A DNA stretch of 6,312 nucleotides, taken from UBA6136 sp041158345. GTDB taxonomy: Bacteria > Pseudomonadota > Gammaproteobacteria > Methylococcales > Methylococcaceae. A program made the translations under genes and the position numbers. Under the pieces are notes generated by a model, which did no database searches, had not been told where the DNA came from, and worked only from the letters and a program-made list of their open reading frames with translations. Below, one piece after another: positions 1 to 5,310 of the stretch. Within the stretch, counting starts at the first letter, position 1; every line of letters starts with the position of its first letter. Location of the stretch: NCBI GenBank assembly GCA_041158345.1, contig JBEBBO010000005.1, forward strand, positions 1-6,312, in the 5' to 3' direction.

Positions 1-156
1 GGCCGAATAGCCGCCATAGCCATAGACCGTTGGCGGGTAAGAGGGATAACCATAGCCCCCACCGTAGCCGCCTCCCGAATACGATGGGTAGCCGCCATAA
101 TTGGCGCACCCTGAGAGAACGCCAAGGACCATAACAGCGCAAATTCGCTTCAACAT
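1..156 (-). CDS. Gly/Tyr-rich small lipoprotein, 3' end cut by window edge
   Basis: The first 52 residues of a minus-strand gene are present; the rest lies to the left of the window. The start is ATG at 156-154, preceded by a G-rich GTGGGG that can serve as ribosome binding site. The protein begins MLKR, has a hydrophobic stretch, and reaches a lipobox LSGC with the acylated Cys at residue 17, so it should be exported and processed by signal peptidase II. Residues +2 and +3 are Ala and Asn, not the inner-membrane retention Asp, so outer-membrane placement is likely. The mature part is almost entirely Gly, Tyr, Pro and Ser (GGY, YGY and PSY motifs) and looks disordered. It resembles the complete small lipoprotein at 1543-1746 in layout. 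No function can be assigned. Confidence 0.75.
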   Translation of the reverse strand, partial: MLKRICAVMVLGVLSGCANYGGYPSYSGGGYGGGYGYPSYPPTVYGYGGYSA

Positions 157-469
157 CGATAGCCCCACTTGAAGCCGGGCAGTTCATGACCCCGTGAAAA
201 TTACGGCTACGCCCTGACTGAGCGCCATCATAGGCCCAATTTTTCGCTCTGCAAGAGCGACTTGATTGACTCCCCCAAATAGGGCGTCAAGGGGCCTTCT
301 TAAGTCACTCGTGGGAGATGTCCCGATGGACTTCCATCTCAGGCCGTTTTAGGCAACACTTATGAAGATTCTGGATGCAGAGGTAAGAGAGACCCAAGAC
401 CTCGCTCAAGACGGAGCACTCCACAACCCGTGAATCGTTCTGTATCAACAATAATTTAAGAGAGCCATC
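157..469. other. 313-base non-coding stretch with small hairpins
   Basis: This divergent intergenic region lies between the partial lipoprotein (minus) and the OmpA-like gene (plus), so it should hold promoters for both. I could not pick out a convincing -35/-10 pair. It contains a perfect 7-bp hairpin TCGCTCT-GCA-AGAGCGA at 244-260, which has no T-run on its 3' side on either strand and so is not a terminator. It also contains a TTGAC/GTCAA inverted repeat at 266-290 with an inner CCC/GGG, and a pair of adjacent short inverted repeats at 313-339. A 23-codon reading frame at 362-433 has no good ribosome binding site and is not called. Confidence 0.5.
313..339. repeat. Two adjacent short inverted repeats upstream of the OmpA-like gene
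   Basis: GGGA-GATG-TCCC at 313-324 is followed directly by GATGG-ACTT-CCATC at 325-339. An alternative pairing exists between GAGATG (315-320) and CATCTC (335-340). They lie about 130 bases upstream of the OmpA-like start, so they could be operator half-sites or part of a long 5' untranslated region with two competing folds. The arms are only 4 to 6 bp, so chance is a real possibility. Confidence 0.3.
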
Positions 470-997
470 ATGCGCCATTACGCCACTCTTGCCCTCGTTT
501 CAGCTGTTCTGGTTTCAGGCTGCGCTGGGCAAAAAAATCGCGACAACGAACATCAGTGGAATCAAGAAATTCAATCGGAAAGCAAGCCCGGGGACTTTAA
601 GACGACCGAAATGAAGGATCGTCTGCGTATCAGCATCGAAGAACGCAGCCTTTATGCCTCAGGCCATGCGACATTGACCCCACAAGGCCGAAAGGTTCTG
701 GATGAGATCGTTCCGACGCTTCAAAAGGCGTCTGATCACCGTATCGAGGTCGATGGCTATACCGACGACGTGCCTTACGGCGCTCACTCCAAGGGTAAGT
801 TCAAGAATAACTGGGAGCTCGCTGCAGCGAGAGCGGCCGATGTGGTCAGCTATCTTCAAAAGAAAGGTGTTGATCCTTCGCGGATGACGACCGTTGGACA
901 CGGTCAGTACTCCCCTTCCGCTGACAACTCCACCAAGGAAGGCCGCGCAGAAAACCGTCACACCATCATCGATTTGATTCCAAACGACGGCAAATGA
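470..997 (+). CDS. OmpA/MotB-like peptidoglycan-binding lipoprotein
   Basis: This 175-residue protein probably anchors the outer membrane to peptidoglycan. It starts at an ATG with AAGAGAG about seven bases upstream. A signal sequence ends in the lipobox LVSGC, with lipidated Cys18 followed by Ala-Gly, which suggests outer-membrane sorting. A short polar linker (about 20-50) leads into an OmpA C-terminal domain (about 55-172). Typical pieces of that domain are GYTDDVPY at 96-103, NWELAAARA at 114-122, GVDPSRM at 133-139 with VGHG following, and EGRAENRH at 157-164. Asp99 or Asp100 and Arg163 sit where family members bind the meso-diaminopimelate of peptidoglycan. The TDDVP and NWELAAARA signatures are closer to MotB-type than to Pal-type domains. 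There is no N-terminal proton-channel helix, so it is not a motor stator. The gene is monocistronic, ending at the hairpin at 1033-1063. Confidence 0.9.
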   Translation: MRHYATLALVSAVLVSGCAGQKNRDNEHQWNQEIQSESKPGDFKTTEMKDRLRISIEERSLYASGHATLTPQGRKVLDEIVPTLQKASDHRIEVDGYTDDVPYGAHSKGKFKNNWELAAARAADVVSYLQKKGVDPSRMTTVGHGQYSPSADNSTKEGRAENRHTIIDLIPNDGK

Positions 998-1032
998 ATC
1001 TATTCAAAGCCTCGGCTTTGAGTGAATCAAAC

Positions 1033-1063
1033 AAAAAGGGGCAGTCAGAGACTGCCCCTTTTT
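1033..1063. terminator. Bidirectional rho-independent terminator between convergent genes
   Basis: A perfect 14-bp inverted repeat has arms at 1033-1046 and 1050-1063 (AAAAAGGGGCAGTC and its complement) and loop AGA. The arms end in five As and five Ts, so either strand gives a GC-rich stem followed by a U-run. It lies 35 bases after the OmpA-like stop and 47 bases after the stop of the minus-strand secreted protein at 1111, so it can serve both. A smaller hairpin TCAAAGC-CTCG-GCTTTGA at 1004-1021 just precedes it. Confidence 0.92.
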
Positions 1064-1110
1064 GGTGAGGCGAGATCGAATAAAACAACCATACCCCAAC
1101 CGTCATCCCC

Positions 1111-1539
1111 TCACTTCTGAGTCCAGAAAAGCTTGGGACCGTCCTTACCGGCCTTAGCCTTATCGACATACTTGCAGAATGCCGGCGTATCGAGATGGCT
1201 CTCCGCAATGAGAAGTCCGAGATAAGCACCATAGAGGGTGGATGCCTTCACGGTAAAGGTCTGCTGTTCCTCAGGCGTCTTCCCGCCCTTTTCAGCGACC
1301 AGTTTCGCGAACCGCTTGTCGACTTCCGCGCTGTTGTATTCGAGACCAGGGCACGCGGAGACTGCAACGCTGGCAAACGCCGCGTCAACCACTTGCTTTT
1401 GGTAGTCAGGCCCGACGAGAGCGACCGTTTTTTCTTCCAGGCTGGCCCATGCAGGCGCCAATTTTTGGATGACTTCGCTGTCATCCACCGCGAGCACCGA
1501 ACCCGACGCCAACATCATGAGTGCAAATAATTTTTTCAT
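1111..1539 (-). CDS. Small secreted/periplasmic protein of unknown function
   Basis: This 142-residue protein is not recognised. It has a clear Sec signal peptide: MKK, a hydrophobic core, then GSVLA with probable cleavage before Val18. The mature part is mostly helical in character (EEKTVALV, AEVDKRFAKLVAEKG, QTFTVKASTLYGAYLGLLIAES). It has two cysteines, Cys63 (SACPG) and Cys122 (FCKYV), which could form a periplasmic disulfide. The start is ATG at 1539-1537, only three bases after the stop of the upstream lipoprotein gene. The likely ribosome binding site TGGTGA lies inside the end of that gene, so the two are almost certainly co-transcribed and perhaps translationally coupled. The signal peptide and tight spacing support a real gene. 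Confidence 0.82.
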   Translation of the reverse strand: MKKLFALMMLASGSVLAVDDSEVIQKLAPAWASLEEKTVALVGPDYQKQVVDAAFASVAVSACPGLEYNSAEVDKRFAKLVAEKGGKTPEEQQTFTVKASTLYGAYLGLLIAESHLDTPAFCKYVDKAKAGKDGPKLFWTQK

Positions 1540-1542
1540 AGA

Positions 1543-1746
1543 TCACCAGCGTCCCGGATGGTAGTAACCACCGCCAAAACCACGATTGTTAATGACAGCC
1601 ACGTTGTTGTGGCCCCAACCACCGCCGTAATGACCCCAACCGCCCCCGTATCCACCGAATCCAGGGCGAACCACCCCAACATTTCCTGAATAGCTGTAGC
1701 AGCCTGCCAGTAAGGCCAGGCAAAGTCCCAAAAATAAGGATTTCAT
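1543..1746 (-). CDS. Gly-rich small lipoprotein with tandem YGGGWGH repeat
   Basis: This 67-residue lipoprotein starts at ATG 1746-1744 with a strong GAGGAGA ribosome binding site six bases upstream. The signal sequence ends in the lipobox LLAGC, with Cys16 as lipidation site followed by Tyr-Ser. The mature chain is rich in Gly, Tyr, Trp, His and Asn. It contains the heptapeptide YGGGWGH twice in tandem (residues 33-46) and ends in YYHPGRW. No catalytic domain is visible. Such chains are usually described as uncharacterised surface or periplasmic lipoproteins, and the His residues leave metal binding possible but unproven. It is the first gene of a two-gene unit with the secreted protein at 1111-1539. 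It resembles the partial lipoprotein at 1-156 in signal and composition, perhaps as a paralogue. Confidence 0.82.
   Translation of the reverse strand: MKSLFLGLCLALLAGCYSYSGNVGVVRPGFGGYGGGWGHYGGGWGHNNVAVINNRGFGGGYYHPGRW
1609..1650 (-). repeat. Tandem 21-bp repeat encoding YGGGWGH twice
   Basis: Two adjacent 21-bp units each encode Tyr-Gly-Gly-Gly-Trp-Gly-His within the small lipoprotein. They differ at four positions, all third codon positions and all silent (GGG/GGC, GGC/GGT, GGT/GGC, CAT/CAC). Confidence 0.85.
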
Positions 1747-1828
1747 CTAGTCTCCTCGAATCAAATCTCGTCGTCCATGACGTTCGTTAGTAGTAAGAAC
1801 TCCGTGCCCCAATCCAATTGATTGAACC

Positions 1829-1851
1829 GCGTGAACGCTATTCTATGAATA
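1829..1851. promoter_or_regulatory. Two small dyads in the leader of the lipoprotein unit
   Basis: The 125-base gap 1747-1871 must carry the promoter of the minus-strand lipoprotein and secreted-protein pair unless they are read through from upstream. It contains GCGT-GA-ACGC at 1829-1838 and TATTC-TAT-GAATA at 1839-1851, directly abutting. These could be operator sites. I cannot identify a convincing sigma-70 -35/-10 pair, and I see no terminator after the upstream gene that ends at 1872. Confidence 0.25.
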
Positions 1852-1871
1852 TTTACCCCCGGAACGCGAGG

Positions 1872-2375
1872 TTAAAATTCGTGGAATGAACCCACCAGTT
1901 CGTTCCAGTCTGGATTCTTGGCTTCGGCCAATATCGATGGTTCAGAGCTTCTGGCCAGAACTGCGAGTCGACGCAGTTCATCAAGGGCTTTGGACTGGGC
2001 CGCACTTGCACTTGCACTTGCACTTGCAACCTTCAAACCCGGGGGCACGTCCAGAACCCGCCGGAAGGAAATGGCTTCATGCTCCTCCTCCAAGAGTTCG
2101 AATGGACGCAAATTGGTGGGGATTGCGCCGAGCGATGAAGAAAGCACCGCCGGTGATATGCCTAGAAGGAGTGCCAACTGCCAGGCTCTATACATTGGAC
2201 GTCCATTCAGTGTGTGCCCCACCAGATCTAACGCCTCTTGGTGATTTGCTTGACCGGCCAATTCGCAGAGTGGATCCGCCATTCGGCTTTGCCAAGAGTC
2301 CGCAACCGGATTGTTCATCAGGGCTCTGCCAGCTGAGATTTTTCTGTCACCGTGCGCTGAGGTATCGGTTTTCAT
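1872..2375 (-). CDS. Unrecognised 167-residue protein with possible helix-turn-helix
   Basis: I do not recognise this family. The ATG at 2375-2373 has GAGG eight bases upstream, which supports this start. There is no signal peptide or membrane segment, so it is probably cytoplasmic. Residues 62-86 (YRAWQLALLLGISPAVLSSS and on) look like a helix-turn-helix: a first helix, then Gly-Ile-Ser, then a second helix. A Pro-rich hinge follows (VLDVPPGLKV), then (Ala-Ser)4 at 117-124 encoded by a hexanucleotide repeat, then a charged helix KALDELRRLAVLAR. The layout suggests a small DNA-binding or adaptor protein with a flexible linker, but this is weak. The gene lies 96 bases downstream of the photolyase gene on the same strand. 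A 20-bp dyad in the gap could be its own operator. Confidence 0.6.
   Translation of the reverse strand: MKTDTSAHGDRKISAGRALMNNPVADSWQSRMADPLCELAGQANHQEALDLVGHTLNGRPMYRAWQLALLLGISPAVLSSSLGAIPTNLRPFELLEEEHEAISFRRVLDVPPGLKVASASASASAAQSKALDELRRLAVLARSSEPSILAEAKNPDWNELVGSFHEF
2002..2028. repeat. Hexanucleotide tandem repeat, 4.5 perfect copies
   Basis: The unit GCACTT (GCAAGT in register on the coding strand) repeats with no mismatch across 27 bases. It encodes Ala-Ser-Ala-Ser-Ala-Ser-Ala-Ser in the 167-residue protein. Because the unit is six bases, gain or loss of units changes linker length without shifting the frame. Confidence 0.9.
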
Positions 2376-2396
2376 GGTCTTATCCTCACAGGGTTT

Positions 2397-2416
2397 CGGT
2401 CATATATTTAAGACCG
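2397..2416. promoter_or_regulatory. 20-bp dyad CGGTC-N10-GACCG, candidate operator
   Basis: Five-bp perfect arms flank an AT-rich core (ATATATTTAA), and eight of the ten symmetric pairs match. It lies 21 bases upstream of the start codon of the 167-residue protein, in the 96-base gap after the photolyase gene. The core could double as a -10 element on the minus strand (TAAATA or TATATG). No clear -35 was found at the right spacing. It is a candidate binding site for a dimeric regulator, possibly the protein encoded just downstream. Confidence 0.4.
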
Positions 2417-2471
2417 CATCAGCCCGTCAGAGTTTCAACTCGACCCGATAAAAGCGTCTGGGTTTACGGCA

Positions 2472-4007
2472 TCAGGAAACCCTCGATGGCTCGCGGAGGC
2501 GATACGCTTGCGTCTGAATTTCGGCCTGAAGTTCTGAAGGAATACCCGCCAGGTTTTTTAATTGCATTCCCATTCGAGGATTTGACGCGAGTCGCGCCTG
2601 ATGACGGATCAAGAAATCCCAATAGAGGGTCGTAAAGGGACAGGCTTTTTCCCCCACACGCAGCTTGGGATCGAAGTCACAGGACTGACAGTAGTTACTC
2701 ATCCGTTGAATGTATTGCCCGCTGGCCACATAGGGCTTGCTCGCCATATAACCCCCATCACCGAATTGCCCCATCCCCAGCGTGTTGGGAAGTTCCACCC
2801 ATTCGACAGCATCGACATAGACGGCAAGAAACCATTGGTGCACAGACTCGGGCTTCACTCCAAAAAGAAGCGCATAGAGCCCGATGACCATCAGTCGTTG
2901 GATATGGTGGGCGTAACCCAATGCGAGGCTTTGGGTCAGGCACTCGGACAGGCAACGCATGGGGGTCACGCCGGTCCAAAAAAAATGAGGGAGATCTCTC
3001 GAGGCCTCCAAAGCATTCAACGCCTGATAAGCCGGCATCTGCGTCCAATAGATGCCCCTAACATATTCACGCCAGCCTAGAATTTGGCGAATGAAACCCT
3101 CCGCGGAGGCCAGTGAAACCTGTCCCTCTCGATAGCGCGCCTCCACGGCTTTGACCACCTCCCTCGCAGACAGGAGTTTCAGATTCAAAGCCATTGAAAG
3201 CTGCGAATGATAGAGCCAGGGCTCGCCCTGCCACATGGCATCTTCGTAAGGCCCAAAAAGCGCCAAGCGATGCGCCAGAAAATCGTCGAGGGCCAACTGG
3301 GCCTCCTCAGGCGTCATCGGCCACGCGAAAGAATTGAGGCTGCCGGGGTGATCAGGAAACGCCCTTTGAACCAGGGCCAACACGCTTTGTGTCAATGCAT
3401 CAGGCCGAAAGGCCAAAGGCTGAGGGAGCGCCTGAGGACCTGCCTTGTCAAAACTTTTTCGATTATCGGCATCGAAGTTCCATTGCCCCCCGACAGGCGC
3501 CTCGCCGTCCATCAGGATGTCATGCTGCTTACGCAGGTTTCGATACCAATATTCCATTCGGAGTTGTTTGCGGCCCTTGGAAAACGCCACAAATTCACGA
3601 ACCGTTGAAAAGAAGGTTCGATCATCCCGGATGTCTAGAGACAGCGCATGATCCCGGGCCACCCTCTTGATGCCTTGAAGAACCCGCCAATCACCAGGTG
3701 CCGTCATGATGAGGGCACTCGGGGCCAATCGCTGAATCACATCGGCCAATTCCAGCACCAGAGTTCCCCGATTTTCGGGGTCATCCAATTCGCGGTACTC
3801 GATGGGCCAGCCCATCGTTTCAATTCGCGCTCTGAAATGCCGCATCGCTGAAAGAAACGCTGCAATTCTGGGTTGACTGGACCAAACATGGGTCGACTCC
3901 TCCCTGACCTCAGCCATCCAGATTCGATCCTGTGCCGGATCAAACCCATCAAAGGCGGATGCGTCTACGTTTAGCTGATCACCCAAAACCAGTATCAAAT
4001 TTCTCAT
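2472..4007 (-). CDS. Fe-S cryptochrome/(6-4) photolyase, PhrB/CryB-like (DPRP family)
   Basis: This is a flavin-dependent photolyase-related protein of the Fe-S bacterial class that includes Agrobacterium PhrB and Rhodobacter CryB. Members repair (6-4) pyrimidine photoproducts with blue light or act as light receptors. The 511-residue length fits the class. The N-terminal domain opens with LILVLGDQL, typical of the DPRP domain. Cys352, Cys440, Cys443 and Cys456 match the spacing of the four PhrB [4Fe-4S] ligands (recalled as 350, 438, 441 and 454) with a constant offset of two. With the same offset His367-His368 (GYAHHIQRLM) match the active-site histidines, and Trp344 and Trp392 match tryptophans of the electron-transfer route. 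The C-terminal NPRMGMQLKNLAGI is also typical. It should bind FAD and probably a lumazine antenna. ATG 4007-4005 is the natural start although no strong ribosome binding site precedes it. Repair versus signalling cannot be decided here. Confidence 0.95.
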   Translation of the reverse strand: MRNLILVLGDQLNVDASAFDGFDPAQDRIWMAEVREESTHVWSSQPRIAAFLSAMRHFRARIETMGWPIEYRELDDPENRGTLVLELADVIQRLAPSALIMTAPGDWRVLQGIKRVARDHALSLDIRDDRTFFSTVREFVAFSKGRKQLRMEYWYRNLRKQHDILMDGEAPVGGQWNFDADNRKSFDKAGPQALPQPLAFRPDALTQSVLALVQRAFPDHPGSLNSFAWPMTPEEAQLALDDFLAHRLALFGPYEDAMWQGEPWLYHSQLSMALNLKLLSAREVVKAVEARYREGQVSLASAEGFIRQILGWREYVRGIYWTQMPAYQALNALEASRDLPHFFWTGVTPMRCLSECLTQSLALGYAHHIQRLMVIGLYALLFGVKPESVHQWFLAVYVDAVEWVELPNTLGMGQFGDGGYMASKPYVASGQYIQRMSNYCQSCDFDPKLRVGEKACPFTTLYWDFLIRHQARLASNPRMGMQLKNLAGIPSELQAEIQTQAYRLREPSRVS

Positions 4008-4097
4008 CAGAGACGTCTTTTTATCTTCAGGAATTTGCGAACACCTTGGGGGTCTGACCTAAGAAATCCGAATGGGTTTAACCAAAACTTCAGAAAA
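4008..4097. promoter_or_regulatory. Divergent promoter region with a GGTC-T-GACC dyad
   Basis: This short gap separates the divergent photolyase (minus) and DUF2256 (plus) genes and must hold the photolyase promoter. It contains GGTC-T-GACC at 4051-4059, with outer CTT/AAG arms extending it imperfectly from about 4045 to 4063, and the palindrome AGACGTCT at 4011-4018. No -35/-10 pair is convincing on either strand. I found no LexA-type CTGT-N8-ACAG box. Confidence 0.35.
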
Positions 4098-4286
4098 ATG
4101 GCGATGCCGGCCCAAACGATCATGCAAAAAAACGACTTTAAGGGAAACAAATCCACCCTGCCTCGCAAGATTTGTCGGGGCTGCGGGAGGGTGATGGTCT
4201 GGCGAAAAGCATGGGCCAGGAACTGGGATGCCGTTCAGTTTTGCTCAAATCGCTGCAGAAACAATCCATCCCCGGCCGAACTTTAG
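4098..4286 (+). CDS. DUF2256 four-cysteine (zinc-ribbon-like) small protein
   Basis: A 62-residue protein, or 54 residues if the ATG at 4122 is used, carrying the DUF2256 signature. LPRKICRGCGR is followed by VWRKAWARNWDAV and then FCSNRCRN. Counting from 4098, Cys26-x2-Cys29 and Cys49-x3-Cys53 form a probable zinc site. The Trp-Arg-Lys and WARNWD positions are the conserved core of the family. Family proteins are short (roughly 45-60 residues) and, as I recall, are often found beside photolyase or cryptochrome genes, as here, where the photolyase is divergent 90 bases away. The molecular role is unknown. Start choice is uncertain: the frame is open back to a TTG at 4035, but the residues encoded there are unlike the family. 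ATG at 4098, 4104 and 4122 are all possible, and none has a good ribosome binding site. Confidence 0.85.
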   Translation: MAMPAQTIMQKNDFKGNKSTLPRKICRGCGRVMVWRKAWARNWDAVQFCSNRCRNNPSPAEL

Positions 4287-4312
4287 ACAAGATCCTCTGT
4301 CGTACTGTCAGG

Positions 4313-4339
4313 AAATCACGCGTTCCAATGCGTGCATTT
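4313..4339. promoter_or_regulatory. Near-perfect 18-bp palindrome, candidate operator before the hydroxylase gene
   Basis: CACGCGTTCCAATGCGTG at 4317-4334 pairs symmetrically at seven of nine positions, with a further G/T mismatch (a wobble in RNA) and a central C/C. AAAT (4313-4316) and ATTT (4336-4339) extend it with a one-base offset. It lies in the 107-base gap between the DUF2256 stop and the hydroxylase start, 59 bases upstream of the ATG, a normal position for an operator. Directly upstream is CTGTC-GTA-CTGTC (4297-4309), a short direct repeat. It has no T-run, so it is not a typical terminator. Confidence 0.5.
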
Positions 4340-4393
4340 GGATGGATTAGGGACGTGTCACCATGAACGTCATAGAAAATCAAAAGGTGATCA

Positions 4394-5212
4394 ATGACGA
4401 CCCAAGCCCTCGCTGAACTGATCAGCAACATCTTTATAACAATCGCGTTCCTTACGCTGTTTGTTCTTCTTGCTCTCGAGAAGAAACGCCCCAAGGTGGA
4501 TTTTTCCAAGACCACCAGCAAAGAATCCGTATTTACCAATTTCACGGCATTCTTCTTCAACAACATCGTATTGACGCTGATTCGAGCCACGTCACTCTTC
4601 TTCGTGGCGCAAGAATTTTCAGGTCACGGTTTCCTGCATGGCATGGAAGAAGGCCCCGCCAAGTGGTCGCTCACCTTCCTCATCTATGATTTTAGTATCT
4701 ACCTCTGGCATGTCGTGGGACACCACAACGAGTTCCTCTGGCGGTTTCACAAGGTTCATCACAGCGATAAGGCATTTAACGTCACCACGGGGTTTCGGTT
4801 CCACGTGATCGATCTGCTGATCGAAATTCCTTACAAATGTCTTTTCGTCATCCTCATCGGTGTGAACGCCTACATTGTGCTGGCAATGGAAGCGATACAG
4901 CTCGTCTTCATCCTTTTCCACCACTCCAACACTGAAATTCCGCACGAAGACAAGATTTCCCAACTGCTCATCACCCCATCACTCCATCGGGCGCATCACT
5001 CCGCGCTCCGTAAGGAACATGACAGCAACTATGGGATCGTCTTCTCATTCTGGGACCGAATTTTTGGCACTCGGCTCGAAGTTGTCCCGCAAAAAATTGG
5101 TCTTGAAATCATCGTTGCCGAGAATTTCATCCAGCTGATGTGCCTTGGACTTCTGACCGAGAAAAACTTCCGCCGGGTTCTGAAGGTCATTCCCAATGCC
5201 AGTCGAAAGTGA
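4394..5212 (+). CDS. Fatty acid hydroxylase/sterol desaturase family membrane protein
   Basis: This 272-residue integral membrane di-iron oxygenase should use O2 to hydroxylate or desaturate a lipid, sterol-like or carotenoid-like substrate; the substrate is not readable. The histidine clusters of PF04116 are present: HVVGHH (106-111), HKVHH (119-123), FRFH (134-137), FHHSN (175-179) and HRAHH (198-202). NYG (212-214) and FWD (219-221) are also typical. Hydrophobic segments lie at about 8-28, 52-72, 92-108 and 138-178, so the His clusters face the cytoplasm as in relatives. Length is normal for the family. AGGTGA ends three bases before the ATG, supporting this start. It opens a plus-strand run with the SRPBCC and LOV genes; the 98-base gap to the next gene has no clear terminator. 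A candidate operator precedes it. Confidence 0.93.
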   Translation: MTTQALAELISNIFITIAFLTLFVLLALEKKRPKVDFSKTTSKESVFTNFTAFFFNNIVLTLIRATSLFFVAQEFSGHGFLHGMEEGPAKWSLTFLIYDFSIYLWHVVGHHNEFLWRFHKVHHSDKAFNVTTGFRFHVIDLLIEIPYKCLFVILIGVNAYIVLAMEAIQLVFILFHHSNTEIPHEDKISQLLITPSLHRAHHSALRKEHDSNYGIVFSFWDRIFGTRLEVVPQKIGLEIIVAENFIQLMCLGLLTEKNFRRVLKVIPNASRK

Positions 5213-5281
5213 GGGAATGTCCATGGAACGAATGAACCAATGCAACCCTTTGTGCGAATGAATGAAACGGATCAACCCAAG

Positions 5282-5300
5282 TCTCTAAAACCTTAGAGAG
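5282..5300 (+). promoter_or_regulatory. Hairpin covering the ribosome binding site of the SRPBCC gene
   Basis: TCTCTAA (5282-5288), loop AACC and TTAGAGA (5293-5299) form a perfect 7-bp stem. The 3' arm plus G5300 makes the only Shine-Dalgarno-like stretch (AGAGAG, 5295-5300) before the ATG at 5311. Folding in mRNA would hide the ribosome binding site. The stem is AU-rich and therefore weak, so it could act as a temperature- or factor-sensitive switch, or the dyad could be a DNA operator. Confidence 0.45.
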
Positions 5301-5310
5301 CGAAAAACGC

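Noticed and set aside
244..260. 7-bp hairpin considered as a terminator for the flanking genes
   Set aside because: It has T-residues only on its 5' side on the plus strand and no T-run after the stem on either strand. It also lies upstream of both divergent genes.
362..433. 23-codon plus-strand frame starting MKILDAEVRE
   Set aside because: It has no convincing ribosome binding site, no similarity I recognise, and a length expected by chance.
1861..1868. GGAACGCG shared (as reverse complement) with 4319-4326, considered as a common ECF sigma -35
   Set aside because: An 8-base match in 6.3 kb is not unusual. The orientations do not point to the neighbouring genes and no matching -10 was found.
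1886..2635. Plus-strand open frame of 249 codons
   Set aside because: It overlaps the antisense of the 167-residue gene and the 3' end of the photolyase gene. It has an unnatural His-Leu run from the microsatellite and matches no family. The minus-strand genes have better ribosome binding sites and clear domains.
4008..4393. LexA-type or RpoE/ChrR-type (TGATCC) promoter elements in the light-gene intergenic regions
   Set aside because: I looked for CTGT-N8-ACAG and for TGATCC with a properly spaced -10 and found neither.
4138..4590. Minus-strand open frame of 150 codons
   Set aside because: It lies antisense to the DUF2256 core and the start of the hydroxylase, both of which have recognisable motifs. 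Its own translation shows no domain.
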